A stretch of 64,000 nucleotides of DNA from Bacteroidota bacterium (GTDB lineage: Bacteria > Bacteroidota > Bacteroidia > NS11-12g > UBA955): the NCBI GenBank assembly GCA_018333525.1, contig JAGXTF010000031.1:34192-98191 (forward strand), written 5' to 3'. The position numbers and the translations under genes were made by a program. The notes beneath the pieces are model-generated. The model saw nothing but the letters and a program-made list of their open reading frames with translations. It did not search any database and was not told the DNA's origin. Positions 42,927 through 51,600 of this stretch are shown here, in pieces. Positions within the stretch are counted from its first letter, which is position 1. Each line of letters begins with the position of its first letter.

Positions 42927-43565
42927 ATGAAAATCACACTAGAAAACTGCGGAAAATCCTACAACCGAAAATGGCTTTTTCGAAACGTTAACAGCGATTT
43001 TAAGAGCGGTGAAAAATGGGCATTCCTTGGAGCGAACGGATCAGGGAAAAGCACCTTGAGCCTTTTATTTGCAGGACAGGTATGGCCTACAGAAGGTAAA
43101 ATCACCTGGGATATTGATGGAGAAAAACCGGACGCAGGGCATATTTTCAGTTATATTTCATTGGCCTCTCCGGCTATGGAATTGCCCGAAGAATTTTCGG
43201 TAAAAGAACTCATTCAAATGCATGGAAAAATCAAACCTTTTTTAGTGCAAAATGCACTGACATCCATTGCAGATTTATGTCAGTTTTCTAAAAACATACT
43301 GGAAAAACCAATTGTTAATTTCAGTAGCGGAATGAAGCAACGGGTTAAACTCTGCATTGCCGGAATGAGCGACACACCTGTATTATTGCTCGATGAACCG
43401 CTTACCAATCTGGATGAAAATGGGAAAAGAGTTTATCAAAATATTATTGATAATTATTGCAAAAACCGACTGGTAATTATTGCCTCAAACAGAAAAGACG
43501 AATATGAATTCTGCGATAAAACCCTGCAAATTTTAGCGGATGGTTCCGTCGTTTTGAATCACTAA
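42927..43565 (+). CDS. Short ABC-type ATPase linked to lipid A genes
   Basis: 212 residues. Walker A FLGANGSGKSTLSLLF near residue 33, Q-loop region weak (YISLASPAMELPEE), signature NFSSGMKQRVKLCIAG and Walker B PVLLLDEPLTNLDENG. The H-loop position reads VIIASNRKDE, with Asn where His is usual. No membrane partner is encoded nearby. Its position directly after lpxA suggests a role near lipid A or envelope assembly, but that is inference. The 3' end overlaps the convergent VCBS gene by 33 bp. Confidence 0.85.
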   Translation: MKITLENCGKSYNRKWLFRNVNSDFKSGEKWAFLGANGSGKSTLSLLFAGQVWPTEGKITWDIDGEKPDAGHIFSYISLASPAMELPEEFSVKELIQMHGKIKPFLVQNALTSIADLCQFSKNILEKPIVNFSSGMKQRVKLCIAGMSDTPVLLLDEPLTNLDENGKRVYQNIIDNYCKNRLVIIASNRKDEYEFCDKTLQILADGSVVLNH

Positions 43566-45836
43566 TTTTTCGGTAGAAACTGCATTCTTACCGTGTAATT
43601 CCACCACATACACGCCAACAGGAATGCGACTTACAGAAATTCGTTTGTGATTTTCATTCCGATTTATTTCCGATTCTAAAACCACTTTACCGGAAATATC
43701 CCTGATGATAATATTCCAATTTTCCAGAGAATTATCTCTGGTGATTTCGAAATAGTTATTGGCAGGATTTGGAAACAAATCATAATCTCCGAGTTTGGCA
43801 ATTTTCTGAAAATGCTTTACGCCCAAAACTGTTCCGAGAGAACTGGCCATATGAAGGCCTCCCCTGCTGCATCCTATCAGAATTTCCGGTATTGAATCGC
43901 CTGTTATATCTGCTCCTGAAAGTGTAATTCTATAACCAAAATCTGGTACAATACTATCAGCAAATGATTTCTTCCAGAGCCAGCTTGTATCGGCAATTAA
44001 AGAGTCGGTTACGGAATGACCCGCATAATGATACAAACGAACGATACCGGATGCACAACCAACCAGCAATTCCTGAATTCCATCCCTGTTGATATCCAAT
44101 AATTCGGGTACGGCATATCCATAGGAAGAAAAACCGGGATTGGAAATATTGCTCAGCCATTCATTTGCATGCATTCCCCAGGCATTGCCGGAAATTCTGG
44201 TATAAGCAGGTGCTGCAACAGAGCCTGTATTTTGATACAGAATAACAGCCCCATGGTAATAACCTACAAGCATATCCGGCAGCGAATCATGGTTGTAATC
44301 AAATACCAGCGGTGCGGCATTGGTTTCTCCAGTGGTGAAATTACCTCCTACTAAATCTGTACTAGCTAAGGTGAGATTTAATGATTGACCGGCACCGGCT
44401 GAATTTTTAAACCAGCGCACATAACCCATTCGATCGCCAATGACCAAATCCTGATCACCATCTCCATCCACATCTCCAAAACGAATCACAATATCGGACA
44501 ACCCCAGATTTGAAATATCATAATAATCGCTTTCCATTAATTCGAAAATCGGGACTTTGGAAGTACCTGTATTTTTAAAATAGGCAATGCGATCTTTTAC
44601 TCCCAAAGTATTTACAAAATCGCCATTGGATGCAACAAATAAATCCTGATCTCCATCTCCGTCTGCATCACAAAATGCCGGCGATGAGGCTGCTCCTAAA
44701 TCCAAAGTTTTATCGGAAATAAAATTATTTTTAATAAACTTAAAATCCGGTTTGTTATTCTTTCCAAAATTCCTGTAATACCAGGTTTGATAGGTTTCTT
44801 TTACATCTGAAACCCCATTGGGTGCAGTTACCAAATCCATAATTCCATCTCCATCCACATCAAATAAAAATCCGGCTGGAAATTCATAATCCGTAGCACG
44901 GGTGGTATTTGCAGGAAAAATGCTGTCCCAGTGTGTCATGGTGTCATATTCATGAGTTACATCGCTCTTTCCGTTGTAAACAATAAACATGGATTTCTGG
45001 CCAATATTCGACAACACCATTTCCTTATCCCCGTCTTCGTCCGCATCAAATAGCAGACAAGCAGAACCACCTGAATGCCGCAATTTTAATTTTTGTTTAT
45101 AGGGGCATTGTCCCAGATTAATGGAATTGTTAAAATCATTAAAATATCCAAAACAAACATCCCATTTTTGAAATTCGAAAGTATCCGCAGTCCAGCCCTT
45201 TTCTACACGCACATCTTTGTACATGGTATAAATATTATAAAACTGGTCATAGGCTACAATATCCAAATCCCCGTCTCCATCTACATCACTAATATCCGGC
45301 AAATCAGTACTCGCGAGGGTAAATGCATTAAAGAGAATCCAAAACGATGTGTCATATTGATTGCGATATTGCTGCGCTCCAAGGTTTTGAAATTTCGGAA
45401 AACTATCTGTTGATGCTGTAATATTTTTATAAATAAACAGGTTGCGGGTTTCATCCAGCGTAAAAATATCCTGTTTCCCATCTGCATTCAGGTCGGCAGT
45501 TTTGCAAAAGAACAAGCATTTAGGAATGGTAGATTCATATCTGGGTGCGTAAACATGTTCGTTTTTATTTTTGCGCAAAAAAGTAAGGAACCTACCGTCA
45601 CTTTTGTCAAAAATCAACAAATCGTTGGTTCCGTCATTGTTCAAATCCATATTCTGAAACTGCGGACTATTCAGGCCTCCCAAAAATGGTTGGTCAAAAG
45701 TAAATGGCCCACTCTTTATGGTCAGAAATCCTTCGGTATAATATTTCTGAACAGGCGCAATCTGGGCCTTCGCACTACTGAAAAGGGATAAAAAGCAAAA
45801 AACAGGTAAAAGGTGTTTGGTCATGGATTTATTCAA
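43533..45836 (-). CDS. Secreted VCBS/FG-GAP repeat protein with T9SS type A sorting domain
   Basis: 767 residues with a signal peptide (about 1-24, ending SAKAQ). Many D-x-D-G-D-G-x-x-D-L motifs (for example DVDGDGDLDIVAYD, DADGDGDQDLFVA) form FG-GAP/VCBS Ca-binding propeller blades across about 50-690. The last ~85 residues begin LGDYDLFPNPANNYFEI and contain I-R-D-I-S-G-K-V-V and G-V-Y-V-V-E-L, a type A sorting domain. Likely a secreted or cell-surface protein. Follows the glycosyltransferase gene by 22 bp on the same strand. The tail of the gene lies antisense to the end of the ABC ATPase gene. Confidence 0.9.
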   Translation of the reverse strand: MNKSMTKHLLPVFCFLSLFSSAKAQIAPVQKYYTEGFLTIKSGPFTFDQPFLGGLNSPQFQNMDLNNDGTNDLLIFDKSDGRFLTFLRKNKNEHVYAPRYESTIPKCLFFCKTADLNADGKQDIFTLDETRNLFIYKNITASTDSFPKFQNLGAQQYRNQYDTSFWILFNAFTLASTDLPDISDVDGDGDLDIVAYDQFYNIYTMYKDVRVEKGWTADTFEFQKWDVCFGYFNDFNNSINLGQCPYKQKLKLRHSGGSACLLFDADEDGDKEMVLSNIGQKSMFIVYNGKSDVTHEYDTMTHWDSIFPANTTRATDYEFPAGFLFDVDGDGIMDLVTAPNGVSDVKETYQTWYYRNFGKNNKPDFKFIKNNFISDKTLDLGAASSPAFCDADGDGDQDLFVASNGDFVNTLGVKDRIAYFKNTGTSKVPIFELMESDYYDISNLGLSDIVIRFGDVDGDGDQDLVIGDRMGYVRWFKNSAGAGQSLNLTLASTDLVGGNFTTGETNAAPLVFDYNHDSLPDMLVGYYHGAVILYQNTGSVAAPAYTRISGNAWGMHANEWLSNISNPGFSSYGYAVPELLDINRDGIQELLVGCASGIVRLYHYAGHSVTDSLIADTSWLWKKSFADSIVPDFGYRITLSGADITGDSIPEILIGCSRGGLHMASSLGTVLGVKHFQKIAKLGDYDLFPNPANNYFEITRDNSLENWNIIIRDISGKVVLESEINRNENHKRISVSRIPVGVYVVELHGKNAVSTEKLVIQNDGTIR

Positions 45837-45858
45837 ATTTAAACAGTTACAGGCAACT

Positions 45859-47196
45859 TTATGTAATATGGACGTAAGAACCTTGCGTAATGTTGCTTTG
45901 TTTCTTCCCTGATTTTAAAGGCAAGAATCCTGCAGCAGAACTGCAGATCAGTATGAAGAACACGAAGGGAATGAGACTGTTTTGCATTTGTAGCGAATCC
46001 TTTAAGTTGTCAGATATTCCAAATTCCCCCAATGCGTTATACGGCAAAATCAGGTGGAACCAAAACCAGTAACCGGCAAATTTCAATAAGCGCTGATCCT
46101 GAACGATGAATAAAAATGCCACCGGAATTAAAATAAGAAGATCGTAATATTTGTGATATACAAATACCAGAGAACAGGCAGCCCAGAATCCCAGGTTCAT
46201 TATTTTGTTATTCCGAAAATAATTGCGGTGTAATACAAATAAAACGATAGCCAGAATTACAAATGAAATCTTCAACCAATTTATTCCACTTAATTCCGGC
46301 ACAACATGTACATACAAGCTCTCCAGATTGGTATTGCTCATCGCATCGAATGTAAACGGGAACCCTTCTGTGCCGGTAGAATAAGCATGTTGAAGTCCAT
46401 CCAATTGTTCGCTAAAATATGTAATGGATCGTTGTCCCATTGCGATAAAAAGCGATAAACTCAGTAGCACAATCATTCCCGCTAAAAGAAAATATTTCCT
46501 GTTAAAAACAAAGCCAGAACCACACAACAGACCTACGGTTGGCTTTATCATGGCAAAAAAGAAAAGTATAAAAGTTAAAGACTGTTTGTAATTATTTATG
46601 GTAAAATATAATGCCATGAATACCAAATTAATTAGTATCAGAGAAGGCTGCCCAACTTCAATAGAATTGCACACCATCTTGCAGGACAAAATGGTTAAAA
46701 CCCAGAAAACACAACCGGTTTTATAACTAAGTTTGGTTGTTATCTTCATCAAAATAAACGCCATTACAGGAATTTGTAAAGCCAATATTATTTGAAAAAG
46801 GATAACCGCATTGGAATAATCCAATGAGGTGAATATAGAAAAGAAAATCAGTGCCTGAGGTGGATATAACAGTGCAAGATCCGGTAATCCCGGTGCTTTG
46901 TTTGGAGGTAATTTTTCCTTTTCTGCAATTTTTTTCCAATGTGATTTTAATTCGGAATCCGAATATGCATTGCCACCTTCTTTCCAAATTTCGGATCCCA
47001 CATAAATATTCCGGAAATCAACAGCTTGTTCCGCATGAAAGCCCTTTTGAACATACCGGCCAACCTGAGTTGCAGCCAAAGCTGAAACAAAAAACCATAA
47101 AAAAAGCCTTGCCCATTTTGATGCGACAGGCAATGAAAAAAGCGCTTTGTTTTTGAAAATTGCAGTTGCCAAAGAGACAAATATAAGGATTGCCAA
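45859..47196 (-). CDS. GT87-like membrane glycosyltransferase
   Basis: 445 residues with about ten membrane helices. After the first long helix comes AVDFRNIYVGSEIWKEGGNA, the D-x-x-x-Y motif of polyprenol-phosphate-sugar-dependent mannosyl-/arabinosyltransferase relatives (GT87, formerly DUF2029). P-P-Q-A-L near 115 and EVGQPSLILINLVFMAL near 180 are also characteristic. It should transfer a sugar from a lipid-linked donor on the outer face of the inner membrane; acceptor unknown. The frame starts with TTG at 47196; no ATG is available before the first helix, so the exact start is uncertain. Divergent from murF. Confidence 0.75.
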   Translation of the reverse strand: MAILIFVSLATAIFKNKALFSLPVASKWARLFLWFFVSALAATQVGRYVQKGFHAEQAVDFRNIYVGSEIWKEGGNAYSDSELKSHWKKIAEKEKLPPNKAPGLPDLALLYPPQALIFFSIFTSLDYSNAVILFQIILALQIPVMAFILMKITTKLSYKTGCVFWVLTILSCKMVCNSIEVGQPSLILINLVFMALYFTINNYKQSLTFILFFFAMIKPTVGLLCGSGFVFNRKYFLLAGMIVLLSLSLFIAMGQRSITYFSEQLDGLQHAYSTGTEGFPFTFDAMSNTNLESLYVHVVPELSGINWLKISFVILAIVLFVLHRNYFRNNKIMNLGFWAACSLVFVYHKYYDLLILIPVAFLFIVQDQRLLKFAGYWFWFHLILPYNALGEFGISDNLKDSLQMQNSLIPFVFFILICSSAAGFLPLKSGKKQSNITQGSYVHIT

Positions 47197-47252
47197 TAGT
47201 TAACATTTTCTAAAAATTATCCCCCCGCAACGGCAGTCTCACATGGAGTCTT

Positions 47253-47260
47253 TAAATTTG
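47253..47260 (+). promoter_or_regulatory. murF -7 box
   Basis: TAAATTTG, perfect consensus, eight bases before the ATG at 47269. No -33 TTG is present at normal distance. Implies a leader of only a few bases. Confidence 0.4.
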
Positions 47261-47268
47261 GCAACGGA

Positions 47269-48579
47269 ATGCCCTTTGCCACCATCGAAAACATCTATGA
47301 AATTTACCTGCAATGCGGGAATAAAGTTTGCACCGACAGTAGAAATATCCAAAACGGATCCCTGTTTATTTGCTTGAAGGGGCCGAGTTTTAATGGCAAC
47401 CGATTTGCAACTGAAGCCTTACAAAAAGGTGCTAAATATGTAATCTCAGACGAAAAGGAATATGTAACAGATCCGAAAATATTATTGGTTGGAGATTGCC
47501 TGAAAACACTGCAGGAGCTTGCCGCATTACACAGAAAGAGTATCCCGGTTCAAATCCTGGGAATTGGAGGTAGCAATGGAAAAACCACAACCAAAGAATT
47601 ATGCTTTGCAGTAGTTTCCTCAGCATTTAAAACCCACGCAACCACAGCAAATCTCAACAACCACATAGGTGTGCCGATGACCATTCTGGAATTAACCGGA
47701 AATGAAGATTTGGCAATTGTGGAAATGGGCACCAACCATCCGGGAGAAATGAAGGTGCTTTGTGATATTACCAATCCGGATTTCGGAATTGTAACCAATG
47801 TAGGCAAAGAACATTTAGAGGGATTTGGTGATCTGGAAGGTGTTGCAAGGGAAGAGAGTGAATTGTTTCTGAATTTGATTCAAAACCGGGGAATTGGGTT
47901 TGTAAATGTAGATGATGCCTGGCTTGGATCCATGTCGAAAAGAATGAATCATTCCATTACATATGGAATTGAAAATGCTGCTGATGTTCAAGGTCGTGTG
48001 CTTCAATCCATGCCCACCCTGAAATACGAAATTTCGTTCAGGCAGAAAACCTATGGACCGTTTGATGCGCAAATCGGTGGCGTATATAATTTTTATAATA
48101 TTTTGTCGGCATTCGCATTGGGATTTCAATTGGGTATGCAGCCGGATGCCATCGGTGCTGCGGTTGCGGCATATCATCCTACGAACAATCGTTCCGAATG
48201 GCTGAAATTGGGGAAGTATCAAATTTTACTGGATGCCTACAATGCCAATCCAAGCAGTATGAGCGCGGCTTTGGAAGAGTTTGCCAAATTACCCGGAACA
48301 AAAGCAGTGATGTTGGGAGACATGTTGGAGTTAGGAACTGCATCGGAGTTGGAGCATCTCCAAATTTTCGATTTGTGTAAATCCCTGAACCTGGATGAAA
48401 TATATCTCTGCGGAAATGAATTCGGAAAAGTAGCGGGTGCATTCCCTCAAAAATTTGAGCAATCCGCTGAACTTTACCATTGGCTTTCAGCGCACCCCAC
48501 CAACGCAGACTATATTTTAATCAAGGGAAGCAGAGGGATGAAAATGGAAACGGTATTACAGTCGTTCCAAAAGGAATGA
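47269..48579 (+). CDS. murF: UDP-N-acetylmuramoyl-tripeptide--D-alanyl-D-alanine ligase
   Basis: 436 residues. Uridine-binding N-terminal domain with the D-S-R motif (CTDSRNIQNGSLFICLKG), central ATPase with ILGIGGSNGKTTTKEL near 105, VEMGTNHPGEM, and A-N-L-N-N-x-x-G-V-P; C-terminal domain with DAYNANPSSM and a final G-S-R-G-M-K-M-E. It adds D-Ala-D-Ala to the muropeptide precursor in the cytoplasm. A single gene, outside the usual dcw cluster, as is frequent in this phylum. Confidence 0.97.
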   Translation: MPFATIENIYEIYLQCGNKVCTDSRNIQNGSLFICLKGPSFNGNRFATEALQKGAKYVISDEKEYVTDPKILLVGDCLKTLQELAALHRKSIPVQILGIGGSNGKTTTKELCFAVVSSAFKTHATTANLNNHIGVPMTILELTGNEDLAIVEMGTNHPGEMKVLCDITNPDFGIVTNVGKEHLEGFGDLEGVAREESELFLNLIQNRGIGFVNVDDAWLGSMSKRMNHSITYGIENAADVQGRVLQSMPTLKYEISFRQKTYGPFDAQIGGVYNFYNILSAFALGFQLGMQPDAIGAAVAAYHPTNNRSEWLKLGKYQILLDAYNANPSSMSAALEEFAKLPGTKAVMLGDMLELGTASELEHLQIFDLCKSLNLDEIYLCGNEFGKVAGAFPQKFEQSAELYHWLSAHPTNADYILIKGSRGMKMETVLQSFQKE

Positions 48580-48601
48580 TACTCACTTAGGATTTTTTGG
48601 A

Positions 48602-48609
48602 TATTTTTG
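48602..48609 (+). promoter_or_regulatory. Possible -7 box for the PKD-repeat gene
   Basis: TATTTTTG, perfect, about 60 bases before the TTG start at 48669; no clear -33. Confidence 0.35.
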
Positions 48610-48668
48610 TACTTTCGAACAACGTTTTTTGAAATTATCAGTCTTTGTTATAACCCCCCTTATATCGA

Positions 48669-51600
48669 TTGAAAACTTATCGTTTCTTTTTTTATTCTGT
48701 TTTATTCCTTTTTGCGGTTGGCCAGGCCAATGGCCAGACTAATTTCAAGGCATCTCCTACCCAGGGTTGTGTTCCTCTTAATGTTAGTTTTACAGACCTT
48801 ACTGTTGGCGCTGTTCAATGGGAATGGGACTTTGGAAATGGCAACAAATCCACTTTAAAAAATGCTTCAGCCATTTACTACAACAGCGGGAAATTTACCG
48901 TAACCCTAACCACCTGGGACAATACCGGCAACAAAACCAGCATTACCAAAACCAATGTCATCCGCGCATTTAAAAATCCTGTTGCAGCATTTACTGCGAA
49001 TCCCAGGGTAGTTTGCGTGGGTGAGAAAATGACTTTCACCAGCAACAGCACACCCGGTGATACCGGAATTGTGAAATACAGCTGGGATATGGGAGATGGC
49101 ACATTAGTCAATCAGGTTACACCCGGCTATGCGTATAAATCCGCAGGAACCTACAATGTTTCTTTGGTAGTTATTGACGGACATGGCTGCCAGGATAAAT
49201 TGCTAAAAAACGGCTACGTTCGAGTGAAACCCACACCAACTGCAAGTTTCCTCATCGATTCCGGATACAATTGCGAAATTCCTACCACCATCCATTTCAC
49301 CAACAAAAGCAAAGGTGGAAATCTCACATACAATTGGGATTTTGGAGATGGTGCAAAATCAACTGCCCAAAACCCAAGCCACAAATACACCAATTACGGC
49401 AGCTACGCTCCCACTCTAACTGTTACAGATACCAACGGATGCAGCTATACGTATACAGTTACCGGAGGCGTATTTTTAGGGCCAATTACCGCAGATTTTA
49501 CAGCATCCAAAACCACTTTATGTGGCCCCGGAAATGTGGACTTTAACTTAACCGGCAAATTGGTTGGTTCCGTTATTTATGAATGGGATTTTGGAGATGG
49601 CGGTACTGCAACAAAAGCTTCGCCAAGTCATTATTATTCCAAAGAAGGGAAATACACAGTTAAATTAACTGCAAGGGCATTATACCGCAATTGCACAACT
49701 GTAGTTGAAAAGAAAAACCTAATAACCGTAAATCCTTTGCCTAAAGGAACGATTTCAGTGAGCGACAGTTTTCCCTGTGAACCTCCATTTGCTGTACAAC
49801 TAAAATATAACGATCCAAAAGGTTTTAAAACCATAAACTGGATGTATGAACTGGATGGCAAAGTCTATTCCGGTGGTAGTAGCCAAACCCTGAATTTGCT
49901 TATCAATGATTACAAAAGCAGAAAGTACAAGGCTCTTGTTGAAAATAAAGAAGGCTGCAAGGATACCATTACTTTGGATTGGGCTGTAAAAGCGGATTCC
50001 GTTGTGGCTGATTTTTCAGGGGACACTTCCGGATGCCAACCTATTCTGGCAAGGTTTAAAGACCAAAGTGTTTCGGATTACAAAGTAAAATCCTGGGACT
50101 GGACTTTTCATGACGGCACAAAATCTTATAACAAAACCGCATCCAAATTATATTTGGATTCAGGAAGATTTAAAGTAAAATTAATTGTAATTACAGAACA
50201 TGGATGTAAAGATTCGGTAGTTAAAATGGTGAACGCCGGATATAAAACATCTCCTTCATTTAAGATATTATCTGCTCTTGAAATTTGTAACAATTCAGAT
50301 ACAATTCATTTTTACAATACAACCAAATATCCGGGATTTAATATTGATAGTTTTCGATGGGTTTATGATTCTGTTTTAGACAGAACCAGATTAAAAATTC
50401 CACTGTCGCAAAAAAGTTATAAAAGCACAGATGTGTGGGCCACTTATGACAGGGATACCGGATGGCTCACCCTTCAGCTTATCAGCTACCACCATGGCTG
50501 TCCCGATACCATGACCATGCGGGATACCATTTATATTAAACCACCATTTGCAAAAATTGAAATCACCCCGGACCCATGTTATTCCAATAAATTAATTGTT
50601 AAAAATATATCTAAATTATACACGCGTTTTGAATGGATTGTTGACAAAATAAAATATACAGATGATTCTCTGTTACTCGATGTAAATAGCGCACACACCA
50701 TCATACTTCGATTGTGGAATGATACCGCAGGTTGTTATGATACCGCCAAAATAGATTATTTACCATCCCCCGATAAAGTGGAATTATGTGGTGCAAAACT
50801 GAGTTCCAATTGCACACCCGCAGTATTGACAAATTGCCTCAAAGAAGCAAATGATGTAACGCAGGGTTTCTGGACATTAAACGGAACAGATACCGTTTGG
50901 ACCGCGGGACCGGTGAAATACAATTTGGATACTGCAGGAAAATATATACTTACTTTTCATTTGCGCCAGGGATTAAATTGTTACAAAACATTTTCCGAAA
51001 CCGTTACGGTTACCAATGGAGTATTAAAAGGTTCTGTTACAAAACCTGCAACCTGCATGCCGGCGACCATTCAGCTTATTGACAGCGGCTGGGCTCCCGG
51101 TCCGGTGAAACATGCCTGGCGCATGAGCAATGGAGATGTGGTACTTGCAACTTCGCAAGTAGTGAATTATGTATTACAAAATTCATATACAGATACACTG
51201 GAAATTCGATTGACTAATGAACCGAATGTAGGATTGTGTAAGCCTGTAAAAATATTTTATATCCCTACCAATGGACCCGGTGTTCGCCTGAGCTATGCCT
51301 GGCAAAATACATGCTCCACCAGTACATTTATTGCCAACGCAGATGCCAATCCCAATAAAGGGGTGAAGCCATTTAGTTTTTCCTGGAATATGGGAGATGG
51401 CAGCACATTTGGCAGCCAGTTTGTTTCCTATAAATATCAGGATACAGGTTGGTATACAGTATCGGTTACCGTAACGGATGCCAATGGTTGTAAGGCAACA
51501 GATATAAAGAGAATTTATATACCTGAATTTCGCCTGGATGTAAAAATCACTTCCGATACTTTTGGCTCGGGATGTCCGCCATTGTATGTGAATTTTCAGG

